64,000 nucleotides of DNA, taken from Sagittula salina (GTDB lineage Bacteria > Pseudomonadota > Alphaproteobacteria > Rhodobacterales > Rhodobacteraceae). The stretch covers positions 124,001 through 188,000 of the forward strand of contig NZ_JAGISH010000002.1 of assembly GCF_017813235.1 (NCBI RefSeq), given 5' to 3'. This document shows positions 1 through 9,145 of the stretch, in pieces. The notes beneath the pieces were generated by a model. That model was not told the DNA's origin and made no database searches. It worked only from the letters and a program-made list of their open reading frames with translations. The first letter of the stretch is position 1; each line of letters opens with the position of its first letter. The translations under genes were made by a program, and so were the position numbers.

Positions 1-629
1 TTGTTGTTCTGCACGACCTGGATCAGTTCGGCGGCGGTGACGTTGTAGCTTTCCAAACGCAGCGGGTCGATGACCACCTCGACCATCTCGTCGCGGTTGC
101 CGGCAATGCCGGCCTGCAGCACGGGGTCGAGCGATTCGACCCGGTCCTGAAGATCCTTCGCCACCTTGGCCATGGTGCGTTCGGGCACCGGGCCGGAGAG
201 GTTCACGATGAGGATCGGGAATTCGGAGAAGTTGATTTCGTTGATGGTGTATTTCTCGGCGCCGTCGGGGAACTTGCCCTCGGCGGTGTTCATCGCGTCG
301 CGCACATCGGCGATGATCTTGGTCTTGTCCCAGCCGAATTCGAATTCCAGCGCGAGCCCGGCGTAGCCTTCGGCGGCGGTGCCGGTCATGCTTTTCAGCC
401 CGTCGAGGTCGGACAGCTCCGTTTCCATGGGTTTGACGAGCAGTTTCTCGCTGTCGGCGGCAGAGATGCCGGGGAAGGGGACAGAAACGAAAAGGGCGGG
501 GATCTCGATGTCCGGTTCGCCCTCCTTCGGCAGGGTGGCGTAGGCCCAGCCGCCCGCGATCAGCGAGAGCGCGATGAAGGCGAGAACCATCCGGGCACGG
601 GCGGCGGCCCAGTCGATGATGCCGGTCAT
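1..629 (-). CDS. RND efflux permease, N-terminal part (runs off the window)
   Basis: About 209 codons of the N-terminus are visible; the rest lies beyond position 1. The protein starts with a short cytoplasmic stretch and one transmembrane helix (about residues 12-30, rich in A, L, I and G), then a periplasmic porter-domain segment with the RND hallmarks FVSVPFPGISAADSEKL and MTGTAAEGYAG. Proteins of this family (AcrB/MdtB type, inner membrane, proton driven) pump drugs, lipids or metals through a tripartite complex. The ATG overlaps the stop codon of the upstream adaptor gene by four bases (ATGA), so the two are co-translated. The substrate cannot be told from this fragment. Confidence 0.85.
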   Translation of the reverse strand, partial: MTGIIDWAAARARMVLAFIALSLIAGGWAYATLPKEGEPDIEIPALFVSVPFPGISAADSEKLLVKPMETELSDLDGLKSMTGTAAEGYAGLALEFEFGWDKTKIIADVRDAMNTAEGKFPDGAEKYTINEINFSEFPILIVNLSGPVPERTMAKVAKDLQDRVESLDPVLQAGIAGNRDEMVEVVIDPLRLESYNVTAAELIQVVQNN

Positions 630-2578
630 TGGATGACTTCCTCATAGCTGGGGGCCACGGGCACGCCGTCTGTGACGTATTCCTGGCCCAGCAGGATGAT
701 GTCGGCGGACTGCGGCAGGCCGGTGACCCAGACGCCCCGGCGGGTGTCGCGCAGGACAGAGACGGGCACGAAAAGCGCGGTGTTTTCCCGCGTCACTGTC
801 CGCACGCCCAGTTCGCCATCGTCGTCGAGTGTGAGGGCGGATTGCGGGATCAGGTGGCCTGACGCGCCCTCGGCGGCGATGGCGATATCGGCGGTCTGGC
901 CGTCGCGGATGGTCAGGTCGGGGTTGGCGACCTCCAGTTCCACGCGAAAGGTGCGGGTGGCCGGATCGGCGGAGCGCGAGATGAAGGCGACCTCTCCGGT
1001 GACCTCGCGACCGTCGACCAGCCGCGCCCCGGCGCGCGCGCCAAGGTCGAGCTGCCCGACGGCGGTTTCGGGCACATAGGCGACGATCTTGATCGGATCG
1101 AGCTGGATCACCGTGGCGCAGGCCGATGCGGGCTGCATCAGCGCGCCCAGTTCGGCGGTGTCGGTTTCCAACAGTCCGGCAAAGGGCGCGTGGATGCGCA
1201 GGCGTTCGATCTCCTTGTCGGCGGCGGCGACACCGGCCTCTGCGGACTGGATGGCGGAAGCGGCGCTTTCCTCGCCGGTCATGGCGGCCTGAACTCCGGC
1301 GTCGGCGCTTTCGAGCTGCGAATTGGCGGAGATCACGGCGGCCTTCGATCCCTCGATGCCCGACAGGGCGGAGGACACGCGGGCCCCCGCGCCCTGCACC
1401 TGACTGCGGGCGGTCTGGACCCCGGCGGCGGCGTTCTCGATCTGGGTCTTGGCGGCGATTACCCCGGCCTCCGCGTTGCGGATGCCCGATTGCGCGGCCT
1501 GCACGGAGGCGCGGGCGCTTTCGATGTTGGAGCGGGCAGTTTCGACACCGGCCAGCGCGCCTTCGAGGTTGGATTTCGCTGCCTCGATACCGGAGGCGGC
1601 GGATTTCAGCCCCGATTGCGCGGTCTGCACGGCGGCCTTGGCGGTCTCATACGCGGCTTCTGCGGAGGCAAGGCGGGTCTGCGCGGCAAAGCCGTCGCGG
1701 GCCAGCGACTTGGCGGCGGTGAGGTTGATTTCGGCCTCGTGCAGCTGGGCCTCCGCCTGCCGGACGCGGGCCTCGGCTTCGGGGACGCGGGTGTGGGCCT
1801 CTTCGAGGGAGGCACGGGCGGCGGGGACGCGGGCCTGCGCTTCCTTCAGGCGGGCCTCTGCGGCCGGAACACCGGCGCGGGCCTCGGCCAGACGCGCTTC
1901 GGCCTCCGGCACGCGGGCTTCGGCTTCGGTCAGGCGGGCGCGGGCCTCGGGGACGCGGGCCTCGGCCTCCTTCAGGGCGGCGCGGGCGGCGGGGACACCG
2001 GCGCGGGCCTCGGCCAGCGCGGCCTCGGCTGCGGGCACGGCGGCCTTTGCCTCCGAGATTCGGGCGCGCGCGGTGGGAAGCTGGGCCTGCGCTTCGGCCA
2101 GACGGGCGCGGGCCTCGGGGAGCAGCGCCTGCGCTTCGGCCAGGCGGGCCTGAGCCTCGCGCTTGGAAACCTCGCGGGTGCCGGGATCGACCTCGCACAA
2201 AAGCTGCCCTGCCTCGACAAGCGTTCCCTTGCGCAGCGGGGCGGAAACGATCTTGCCAGAGGTTTCGGCGCGGACCTCGACCTGCCGGACAGCCTGCGTT
2301 TCGCCGCGCAACTGCACGGCGGCATCGACCTCGCGGGCGGTGGAGTGGCGCGCCATGACGCGGACGGTGCCCGGAGCCAGATCGGTGGCGGCGGCAGAAG
2401 TTCCGACGGTTTCGATCGCGGGTTCCCCCGTCGCGGTGGCGGTTTCCTCTTCCGTCTTCGGGGTTTGCCCGGAGAAGGCCATCAGGGCGTCGCGCTGGAG
2501 CACAAGGGCATAGAGGACGGCGGCCACGATGATGGCGGTGATGATCGAAACGATGCGCATGCGTGGGCGGTCCCTCAT
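626..2578 (-). CDS. RND periplasmic adaptor subunit with giant 14-residue-repeat hairpin
   Basis: 650 residues, against roughly 350-420 for a usual AcrA/HlyD-type adaptor. Residues 9-27 form an N-terminal membrane anchor; residues 85-135 and 461-640 are the lipoyl, beta-barrel and membrane-proximal parts (ETSGKIVSAPLRKGTLVEAG; HAPFAGLLETDTAELGALM). Between them lies a coiled-coil hairpin of some 320 residues. The descending arm (153-278) is nine copies of a 14-residue unit beginning (V/L)P-x-A; the ascending arm (329-454) is nine copies of a 14-residue unit mostly beginning (A/S)G(V/I). It would link the inner-membrane permease encoded next to it with an outer-membrane channel; no TolC gene is in the window. 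A 373-bp upstream gap carries operator-like sequence. The family is certain; the expanded hairpin is directly visible in the translation. Confidence 0.9.
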   Translation of the reverse strand: MRDRPRMRIVSIITAIIVAAVLYALVLQRDALMAFSGQTPKTEEETATATGEPAIETVGTSAAATDLAPGTVRVMARHSTAREVDAAVQLRGETQAVRQVEVRAETSGKIVSAPLRKGTLVEAGQLLCEVDPGTREVSKREAQARLAEAQALLPEARARLAEAQAQLPTARARISEAKAAVPAAEAALAEARAGVPAARAALKEAEARVPEARARLTEAEARVPEAEARLAEARAGVPAAEARLKEAQARVPAARASLEEAHTRVPEAEARVRQAEAQLHEAEINLTAAKSLARDGFAAQTRLASAEAAYETAKAAVQTAQSGLKSAASGIEAAKSNLEGALAGVETARSNIESARASVQAAQSGIRNAEAGVIAAKTQIENAAAGVQTARSQVQGAGARVSSALSGIEGSKAAVISANSQLESADAGVQAAMTGEESAASAIQSAEAGVAAADKEIERLRIHAPFAGLLETDTAELGALMQPASACATVIQLDPIKIVAYVPETAVGQLDLGARAGARLVDGREVTGEVAFISRSADPATRTFRVELEVANPDLTIRDGQTADIAIAAEGASGHLIPQSALTLDDDGELGVRTVTRENTALFVPVSVLRDTRRGVWVTGLPQSADIILLGQEYVTDGVPVAPSYEEVIQ

Positions 2579-2951
2579 GTCGGCGGGCCGCGCGGGCGGG
2601 GTGCCCTGCGGCCGACAGGCAAATCTGCTTTGGTATACGTGTGGCGGTATACGGTCGGTATCGCGGTTCGGATTGAACCGTTTCGTTCAGTTTCTTAGGG
2701 TCTCGTTACGGCACCCGCAAGGCGGACGAATGCGTTTTGCATCGATTCCAGACCTGTTTGCGTCTTTTCCTGCCTTGATCTGGCAGGAGTGCCACGCTTG
2801 CAGGCAGGGTCGGAGCCGTGAGGAGCGCCGGGCGAGGGGGCGGAAATGGCGCGGGACGGGGCAGGGACAATGGTCCTCCAGGTGTCAGAGAGTGGTGTTG
2901 GCAAGTCCGGGGTCAGCCTGTAAGAGGGGGCAAAATGCAAGGGGGGCGCAG
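2579..2951. other. 373-bp divergent intergenic region, no gene seen
   Basis: It separates the efflux adaptor (reverse) from the TPR gene (forward). It holds operator-like repeats at 2632-2689 and no convincing coding sequence. An 81-codon reverse frame (2695-2940) has no recognisable protein features and I leave it out. Confidence 0.5.
2632..2689. promoter_or_regulatory. Putative repressor operator upstream of the efflux operon
   Basis: The self-complementary hexamer GTATAC occurs at 2633-2638 and 2647-2652 (both as GGTATAC, 14 bp apart), with a degenerate GGTATC at 2657-2662. A short inverted repeat TGAAC-n6-GTTCA lies at 2674-2689. Spaced inverted repeats of this kind are typical binding sites for TetR-type regulators of RND pumps; no tetR gene is adjacent. 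Inference from sequence symmetry only. Confidence 0.35.
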
Positions 2952-3608
2952 GTGAGCGACGCCGACAGTTTCATCGAAGAGGTGACCGAGGAGGTCAAAC
3001 GCGACCGGCTTTTCGCGGCAATGCGGAAATACGGCTGGATCGCGGTGCTGATCGTTCTGGCGCTGGTGGGTGGCACGGCCTGGCGGGAATATTCCCGCGC
3101 GCAGGAGACCGCGGCCGCGCAGGCCTTTGGCGATGCGATCATCGCAGCCGATGGCAAGGAAGGCGCCGCGCGCGCCGAAGCCCTTGCGGGGATCGAGGCG
3201 CCCTCGGCTCAGGCCGAGGTGGTGGCGGAAATGCTGGCTGCGCAGGCGGAGGCCGACGCGGGCGAGACAGAGGCTGCTGTTACCCGGTTGCGGATGCTGG
3301 CGGGCCGGACCGAGGTGCCCGCAATCTACCGCCAGATCGCCGAATTCAAGGCGCTGCTGATTGGCACAAAGACGCTGCCTGCCGAGGAACGGCGCGAGGG
3401 CTTTGACGCGCTGGCCGTGGCGGGACAACCGCTGCGCTTGCTGGCGGAGGAGCAACTGGCGTTGATCGACATCGAGACCGGCGAGACGGAGGCGGCGCTG
3501 ACCCGCCTGAACGCGCTGCTGGACGATGCGGAGATCACCGCGGGCTTGCGTCAGCGGGCAAGTCAGTTGATTGTGGCGCTGGGTGGCACGCTGCCCGAGC
3601 CGGCCTGA
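2952..3608 (+). CDS. YfgM-like tetratricopeptide membrane protein
   Basis: 218 residues from a GTG start preceded by a G-rich ribosome binding site (about 2940-2946). A cytoplasmic N-terminus is followed by one transmembrane helix (about residues 27-45, YGWIAVLIVLALVGGTAW) and an alanine-rich helical periplasmic domain resembling degenerate TPR units (residues 60-215). This matches the ancillary SecYEG subunit/YfgM family, thought to help chaperone proteins leaving the translocon. It is followed by bamB and der, the order usual in proteobacteria and supportive of a role in envelope protein biogenesis. Upstream in-frame starts lack a ribosome binding site and would add a sequence without family features. 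Confidence 0.75.
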   Translation: MSDADSFIEEVTEEVKRDRLFAAMRKYGWIAVLIVLALVGGTAWREYSRAQETAAAQAFGDAIIAADGKEGAARAEALAGIEAPSAQAEVVAEMLAAQAEADAGETEAAVTRLRMLAGRTEVPAIYRQIAEFKALLIGTKTLPAEERREGFDALAVAGQPLRLLAEEQLALIDIETGETEAALTRLNALLDDAEITAGLRQRASQLIVALGGTLPEPA

Positions 3609-3802
3609 GCGGACCCAAGACGGCCTGCGGGCGCCCGGGGAATCCTCCTGGAGCACCCCCTGAGGCAGCCCGAGGTGGTCCCAAGGCGCCAAAGCAGGTC
3701 TGGGCCGGTCGGACACAGCGCGGCGGTCCCATGTCCCATGGGGCGGCGGCCCGCGGTGGCCGGTGTTACGAGAGAAGAAGACGGGGCTGGAGAGATAAGA
3801 CG

Positions 3803-5131
3803 ATGCAGCGCAAGGCATTTATCCTGACGACGCTGGCCGTTGCGGCCCTGGCCGGGTGTGCGGAGAAGGACCCGGTTCTGACCGGTGAACGGCTGAACGT
3901 CCGCGACGTTCTGGAAACGCGCGCGGTCGCGGCTGATCCGGTGCATGTCAACGAGAGCCGCGCCATAGCGCTGCCCCCGGCAGTGACGAACGCGAACTGG
4001 TCGCAAAGCCCGGTGACGCCCTCGGCACGAGTGGCCAACGCTGCGCTGTCGGCGGCGCCGCAGCCGCTGTTCTCGACCTCCATCGGTACCGGCGACACCC
4101 GCCGCAGCCGGCTGAACGCCGACCCGGTGGTGGCGGACGGCCGCGTCTTTACCATGGATTCCAAAAGCGTCGTGCGAGCGGTGTCCGCTTCGGGCGATGT
4201 GCTGTGGTCGAAGGATCTGACGCCCGCGCGCGAAAAGACCCCGGTGGGTCAGGGCGGCGGGCTGGCCGTGGGCGGGGGCACCCTGTTCGTCTCCTCGGGC
4301 TACGGATCGGTCGTGGCGCTTGACCCGGCGACGGGGGGCGAACTGTGGGAACAGAAGCTGGGCAACACCGCCACCGGCGCGCCGAGCTATGCCGACGGTC
4401 TGGTCTATGTCGTTTCGGGCGACACGACCGGCTGGGCGATCGAGGCCGGGAATGGCCGCGTGCGCTGGCAGATCGACGGGCAGGGCGACATCAACAACGT
4501 GGCGGGCGCGCCTGCGCCTGCGGTGGGCGACCAGCACGTGGTCTTTGCCTTCGGCACCGGCGCCGTGCAGGGGGCGTTCCGGCAGGGTGGCCTGCGGATG
4601 TGGAATTCCGAACTGCTGGGGCGCCGTCAGGGCGTCACCGTGGCGGGCATCGACGACGTGACCGGCGATCCGCTGATCGCCGGGGACGTGGTCTACGCGG
4701 GCAACCATTCGGGTCAGGTCGCCGCCATGTCGGTCTACGACGGCGAACGGCTGTGGAGCGCGCCCATCGGCGCGCTGGGGCCGCTGTGGCCGGCGGGGGA
4801 TTCGGTGTTCTTTGTTTCCGACCGGGAACAGCTGGTGCGGCTTGACGCGGCCACGGGCGCGGAAATCTGGAAAGTCGACCTGCCGGGCTACAAGCCCAAG
4901 CGCCGTCCCAACAAGCGGCGCGATGCGGCCTATGCCAATATGGGGCCGGTCATGGCGGGCGGTCGCCTGATGGTCGCGGGCTCTGACGGGTATGTGCGGG
5001 CGTTCGATCCGGCGAACGGCGCATTGGTTGCGTCGCTCGAAGTGCCGGGCGGCGCCACGACGCGGCCGGTGGTCGCCGATGGCACGCTGTATGTCGTGTC
5101 CAAAAAGGGCGTTCTGCACGCCTTCCGCTGA
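3803..5131 (+). CDS. bamB: Outer membrane assembly lipoprotein BamB (PQQ-like beta-propeller)
   Basis: 442 residues. The ATG at 3803 follows a GGAGAG-type ribosome binding site and gives a clean lipoprotein signal with lipobox L16-A17-G18-C19. The rest is a beta-propeller built from repeated blades with A-x-x-G-x-x-x-W motifs (for example DPATGGELWEQ, DAATGAEIWKV, DPANGALVASL). BamB is a periplasmic lipoprotein of the BAM complex that inserts beta-barrel proteins into the outer membrane. It lies between the YfgM-like gene and der. A frame open from 3731 gives an upstream start that would destroy the signal peptide and is rejected. Confidence 0.9.
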   Translation: MQRKAFILTTLAVAALAGCAEKDPVLTGERLNVRDVLETRAVAADPVHVNESRAIALPPAVTNANWSQSPVTPSARVANAALSAAPQPLFSTSIGTGDTRRSRLNADPVVADGRVFTMDSKSVVRAVSASGDVLWSKDLTPAREKTPVGQGGGLAVGGGTLFVSSGYGSVVALDPATGGELWEQKLGNTATGAPSYADGLVYVVSGDTTGWAIEAGNGRVRWQIDGQGDINNVAGAPAPAVGDQHVVFAFGTGAVQGAFRQGGLRMWNSELLGRRQGVTVAGIDDVTGDPLIAGDVVYAGNHSGQVAAMSVYDGERLWSAPIGALGPLWPAGDSVFFVSDREQLVRLDAATGAEIWKVDLPGYKPKRRPNKRRDAAYANMGPVMAGGRLMVAGSDGYVRAFDPANGALVASLEVPGGATTRPVVADGTLYVVSKKGVLHAFR

Positions 5132-5251
5132 GGTGGCCCGCCCGGCCAGTCGGCGAGGGTGTTCTTTCCGGGAAAATCGGGGTGGCGCGGGGGCTTTCGC
5201 CGCGCGCCGATATGGGTTATCTGCGCCTCTTGATCCGTGGAGCCGAGAGCC

Positions 5252-6718
5252 ATGTCCTTTACACTTGCCATCGTCGGGCGCCCCAACGTGGGCAAGTCGA
5301 CCCTGTTCAACCGCCTTGTGGGCAAGCGTCTGGCGCTGGTCGACGACCAGCCGGGCGTGACACGCGACCTGCGCGAAGGCGCTGCGCGTCTGGGCGACCT
5401 GCGCTTTACCGTCATCGACACCGCCGGTCTGGAAAACGAGACCGACGATTCGCTTCCCGCGCGGATGCGACGACTGACAGAACGTGCGGTGGACATGGCG
5501 GACGTCTGCCTTTTCATCGTCGATGCGCGTACCGGGCTGCTGCCGGATGACCGGGTCTTTGCCGAGATCCTGCGCAAGCGGGCGGGGCGTGTGATCCTGG
5601 CCGCCAACAAGGCGGAGGGAAACGCGGCCGATGCCGGGGTCTTCGAGGCCTACGAACTGGGTCTGGGCGAGCCGGTGCGGCTGTCCGCCGAGCACGGTGA
5701 GGGCATGAACGAACTTTACTCCATGCTGTTGCCGATCTCGGAGGAATTCGAGGAACGCGCGGCAGCGGATGCGCCGGAAACGGACGTGGCGCTGACCGAC
5801 GAGGAACTGGAGAATGGCGCCGTTCCGGTGCCGACGGCGGCCAAGCCGTTGCAGATCGCGGTGGTGGGCCGTCCGAACGCGGGAAAATCGACCCTGATCA
5901 ACCAGATCATTGGCGAGGATCGTCTGCTGACCGGCCCCGAGGCGGGGATCACGCGGGATGCGATTTCGATCAGCCACGAGTGGAACGGCGTGCCGATGCG
6001 GATCTTTGACACGGCGGGGATGCGCCGTCGCGCCAAGGTGCAGGAGAAGCTGGAGAAGCTGTCTGTCTCCGACGGCATCCGCGCGGTGAAATTCGCGGAG
6101 GTCGTGGTGGTACTGCTGGACGCCGCGATCCCCTTCGAGGTGCAGGACCTGAAGATCGCGGATCTGGCCGAGCGTGAAGGACGCGCCGTCGTCGTTGCTG
6201 TGAACAAGTGGGACATCGAGGACGAGAAGCAGGAAAAGCTGAAATGGCTGCGCGATCAGTTCGAACTGGTCCTGCCGCAGTTGCGCGGTGCCCCGCTGGT
6301 GACGGTCTCGGCCCGGACGGGCAAGGGGCTGGACCGCCTGCAGGAGGCCATCATGAAGGCCTACGCCGTCTGGAACCGCCGCATCACCACGGGCAACCTG
6401 AACCGCTGGCTGGAGGCGATGGTCGCGCGGCACCCGCCGCCCGCCCCCCAGGGCAAGCGGATCAAGCTGCGTTACATGACGCAGGCCAAGACCCGCCCGC
6501 CGGGTTTCGTGGTGATGTGTTCGCACCCCGACAAGCTGCCGGAGAGCTATTCGCGCTACCTTGTGAACGGCTTGCGGGAGGATTTCGACATGCCCGGCAC
6601 GCCGATCCGGCTGCACATGCGCGGTCAGTCAGACAAGAACCCCTACAAGGGGCGGCGTCCTAAGAAGCCCGGCGCGCTCCGCAAGCACCTGGGCAAGCTG
6701 CAAAAGAAGCAGGACTGA
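5252..6718 (+). CDS. der: Ribosome biogenesis GTPase Der (EngA)
   Basis: 488 residues with two tandem GTPase domains. The first has G1 GRPNVGKST at residues 7-15 and NKAE (G4); the second has G1 GRPNAGKST near residue 206, DTAGMRRR (G3) and NKWD (G4). A C-terminal KH-like domain ends in a basic tail ([13 protein letters not shown]). Der is an essential GTPase in 50S subunit maturation. The ATG at 5252 puts the G1 loop at the normal distance from the N-terminus; a GTG five codons upstream (5237) is possible but less likely. Three hairpins follow the stop codon. Confidence 0.96.
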   Translation: MSFTLAIVGRPNVGKSTLFNRLVGKRLALVDDQPGVTRDLREGAARLGDLRFTVIDTAGLENETDDSLPARMRRLTERAVDMADVCLFIVDARTGLLPDDRVFAEILRKRAGRVILAANKAEGNAADAGVFEAYELGLGEPVRLSAEHGEGMNELYSMLLPISEEFEERAAADAPETDVALTDEELENGAVPVPTAAKPLQIAVVGRPNAGKSTLINQIIGEDRLLTGPEAGITRDAISISHEWNGVPMRIFDTAGMRRRAKVQEKLEKLSVSDGIRAVKFAEVVVVLLDAAIPFEVQDLKIADLAEREGRAVVVAVNKWDIEDEKQEKLKWLRDQFELVLPQLRGAPLVTVSARTGKGLDRLQEAIMKAYAVWNRRITTGNLNRWLEAMVARHPPPAPQGKRIKLRYMTQAKTRPPGFVVMCSHPDKLPESYSRYLVNGLREDFDMPGTPIRLHMRGQSDKNPYKGRRPKKPGALRKHLGKLQKKQD

Positions 6719-6723
6719 CGCGG

Positions 6724-6748
6724 TGCGCGGCCCTGCCGGGGCCGCGCA
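6724..6748 (+). terminator. Hairpin after der
   Basis: A perfect 10-bp stem (6724-6733 with 6739-6748) and a 5-nt loop lie six bases after the der stop codon. A second hairpin (8-bp stem, 6761-6768 with 6773-6780) follows. No U-tract is present, so intrinsic termination is likely but not certain. Confidence 0.5.
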
Positions 6749-6786
6749 CGCGATGTCTCGGCCCCGCCGGTTGGCGGGGCCTCGGG

Positions 6787-6831
6787 GTCACGGCTATGCC
6801 GTGACGGGTGAGTATTTGCAAAGCAGAGAAA
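6787..6831. repeat. Rhodobacterales-type intergenic repeat, TGAGTATTT core (copy 1)
   Basis: A third hairpin (GTCACGGC 6787-6794 with GCCGTGAC 6798-6805) runs into TGAGTATTT (6809-6817) and then an A-rich AAAGCAGAGAAAC tail. The same TGAGTATTT plus AAGCAGA arrangement recurs at 18561-18600. Confidence 0.45.
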
Positions 6832-6916
6832 CAGAGGCCCGCGCCGGGTCGGCGGGCGTCGCGTCTGTTTACGGCTGGACGTCGGGGGCGTTCGGGCGCA
6901 GCGCTGGGGGCGGGAC

Positions 6917-7651
6917 CTACTCGGTATCGGTGCCGCGCAGGCCGAGAATGGCGATGATTCCGAGGATGCAGAGGCCCACGACCGCAGTGTTCAGCGGGTC
7001 GGTGTTCTGTACGATGACGCCCACCAGCGCCCAGATCACCGTCAGCCCGTATTCCGGCGCGCGGTGCAGGCGGTATTGCACGGTCAGCGCGATGAGCAGC
7101 GCGAGGATGAGCGACAGCAGCGCTGCGGGCGTCGGCGGCAGAATGCCATAGCCGCCCAGCACCACGCCGAGCGCGACGCAGGCCGCGGCCGTCAGCCAGC
7201 CCGCGTAGATCGCCACCGGGGCCTGTTGCAGCCAGCGGTCTGTGATGCCGACACGAAATACCGCCTTCAGGGCCGCGGCCAGCATTGCGAAGATCAGCGC
7301 CGTGGCCAGGAGCGGTGAGACCGAGGCCACCGGCAGCCATGTGGCGCCGACGCCGAGGCTCAGGATCATCCACGGACGGTAAGCGGACCAGTCACTATCC
7401 TCTGCGCGCCGGATCGCGCCGAAGAGCGCGGCGATCACCAGCCAGAGATAGATCAGCCCCCAGATCGCGAAGGCGTAGCCGGAGGGCTGGACCGGCGGTT
7501 CGTCGATCACCCTGGGGAATTGCCCGGGTTCGAATCCGTTGAATCCGGGCACGAGAAAATACGACCCGACGAAAGCCGCGGTGGCCAGCACAAGGCCCCA
7601 GGCCCAGCCCAAAGTTTGCAGGCGGGTCTTCGTCGGTTCGGTAATCTTCAA
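6917..7651 (-). CDS. TspO/MBR-like integral membrane protein
   Basis: 244 residues, almost entirely hydrophobic helices with short loops; six to seven transmembrane segments can be counted. The segment [20 protein letters not shown] (about residues 53-72) resembles the Trp/Pro-rich first loop and helix of TspO family tetrapyrrole/sterol-binding membrane proteins, though this protein is longer than the classic TspO of about 160 residues. The start is a TTG inside the overlap TTGA with the serS stop codon, so it is probably translated by coupling to serS. Function inferred by resemblance only; the ligand is unknown. Confidence 0.6.
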   Translation of the reverse strand: MKITEPTKTRLQTLGWAWGLVLATAAFVGSYFLVPGFNGFEPGQFPRVIDEPPVQPSGYAFAIWGLIYLWLVIAALFGAIRRAEDSDWSAYRPWMILSLGVGATWLPVASVSPLLATALIFAMLAAALKAVFRVGITDRWLQQAPVAIYAGWLTAAACVALGVVLGGYGILPPTPAALLSLILALLIALTVQYRLHRAPEYGLTVIWALVGVIVQNTDPLNTAVVGLCILGIIAILGLRGTDTE

Positions 7652-8940
7652 GCCAGCGTACCTTCTGCGGTGAGGCGAGTCTTCCCGCCGAGGTAGGGGT
7701 GCAACGCTTCGGGGAGCGAAACAGATCCGTCTGCCTGCTGGCCGTTTTCCAGCACCGCGATCAGGCAGCGCCCGACGGCGAGGCCGGAGCCGTTCAGCGT
7801 GCCGACGAAGCCGGGCTTGCCACCGCCCTCTGGCTTGAACCGCGCGTTCATCCGCCGCGCCTGGAAGTCGCCGCAGGTGGAGACGGAGGAGATTTCGCGA
7901 TAGGCGTTTTGGCCGGGCAGCCAGACTTCGAGGTCATGCGTCTTCTGCGCGCCAAAGCCCATGTCGCCGGTGCAAAGCACCATGGTGCGGTAGGGCAGGC
8001 CGAGCTTTTCGAGGATGGCCTCGGCGCAGCGGGTCATGCGGTCGTGTTCGTCCTCGCAAGCGTCGGGATGGCAGATGGTGACCATCTCGACCTTTTCGAA
8101 CTGGTGCTGGCGCAGCATGCCCGCGGTGTCGCGGCCCGCGCTGCCTGCTTCCGAACGGAAGCACTGCGAATGTGCGGTGAGGCGGCGCGGCAGCGTGCTT
8201 TCCTCCACCGTGTCACCGTGCACCGTGTTGGTCAGAGTGACTTCGGACGTGGGGATCAGCCACCAACCGTTGGTCGTCTCGTAGCTGTCCTCGCCGAATT
8301 TCGGCAGCTGGCCGGTGCCGTACATCATCTCGGGCTTCACCAGAACGGGCGCCCAGGTTTCCTGCAGGTCGTTGTCGTCGATGTGGGTGTCGAGCATGAA
8401 CTGCGCCAGCGCCCGGTGGATGCGGGCGACGGCGCCCTTCAGCACCACGAAGCGCGAACCGGAGAGCTTCGCGGCGGTCTCGAAGTCCATGCCCGTCAGA
8501 ACGCCGGGCAGGTCGTAATGTTCCTTCGGCGTGAAATCGAAGGCGCGCGGCGTGCCCCAGCGGCGGAGTTCGACGTTGTCGGCCTCGTCCGCGCCGTCGG
8601 GCACGGTGGCGAGCGGCAGGTTGGGCACGCCCATGAGCAGGTCGGTCAACTGCGTGTCCAGCGCTTTCGCCTGTTCGTTCATGTCGGCCACTTCGGCCTT
8701 TTTCTGGCCGACCAGAGCGCGCAGGCGCTCGAATTCGGCCTCATCGCCGCTGGCCTTGGCCTTGCCGACTTCCTTCGAGGCCTTGTTCTGCTCGGCTTGC
8801 GCGGTTTCGGCGGCGTGGATGGCGGCGCGGCGCGCCTCGTCGAGCGCGAGCACCTGTGACGACATCGGTTCCGCCCCGCGACGGGAGAGCGCCGCGTCCC
8901 ATGCGGCCGGATTTTCGCGGATGGCGCGGATGTCGTGCAT
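7648..8940 (-). CDS. serS: Seryl-tRNA synthetase
   Basis: 430 residues, normal length for class IIa SerRS. The N-terminal 100 residues form the long antiparallel coiled coil that grips the tRNA-Ser variable arm. The catalytic domain carries motif 2 ([20 protein letters not shown]) and motif 3 ([16 protein letters not shown]). It charges tRNA-Ser and tRNA-Sec with serine in the cytoplasm. The ATG at 8940 begins the conserved [11 protein letters not shown]; an upstream extension of the frame to 9195 lacks family features. It shares four bases with the following membrane protein gene. Confidence 0.97.
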   Translation of the reverse strand: MHDIRAIRENPAAWDAALSRRGAEPMSSQVLALDEARRAAIHAAETAQAEQNKASKEVGKAKASGDEAEFERLRALVGQKKAEVADMNEQAKALDTQLTDLLMGVPNLPLATVPDGADEADNVELRRWGTPRAFDFTPKEHYDLPGVLTGMDFETAAKLSGSRFVVLKGAVARIHRALAQFMLDTHIDDNDLQETWAPVLVKPEMMYGTGQLPKFGEDSYETTNGWWLIPTSEVTLTNTVHGDTVEESTLPRRLTAHSQCFRSEAGSAGRDTAGMLRQHQFEKVEMVTICHPDACEDEHDRMTRCAEAILEKLGLPYRTMVLCTGDMGFGAQKTHDLEVWLPGQNAYREISSVSTCGDFQARRMNARFKPEGGGKPGFVGTLNGSGLAVGRCLIAVLENGQQADGSVSLPEALHPYLGGKTRLTAEGTLA

Positions 8941-9145
8941 CACTTTCCCTTTCCAAGGCTGACGAGTCGCCCTGCTTATGCCCGATCTTTTGCGGGGAGG
9001 GTAGGGGCCGGTCCGTCGCGTTCGGGTGGCGTTGTTTCCCGGTCGGGGACGATGTGTTTCGCGCTTAACCGGATGTTTCCGCGAATCCCGGAGGATGTCG
9101 GCAAACCCGGTCGATCGAGGCGCGCCGGGATCGAGGAGATGACCG

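Noticed and set aside
1217-2122. CRISPR-like periodicity in the adaptor gene
   Set aside because: The period is 42 bp without spacers and lies in frame in a protein; it is a protein repeat. I saw no CRISPR array or cas gene in the window.
1190-2698. 502-codon forward frame with Gly-rich repeats over the adaptor gene
   Set aside because: The apparent glycine repeats are the complement of the 14-residue Ala/Pro/Glu repeats of the adaptor.
2695-2940. 81-codon reverse frame upstream of the efflux genes
   Set aside because: No signal, domain or ribosome binding site; the region looks like promoter and leader sequence.
3563-6616. 1017-codon open frame antisense to bamB and der
   Set aside because: His/Arg/Pro-rich shadow of two well-supported genes with no ribosome binding site and no recognisable domain.
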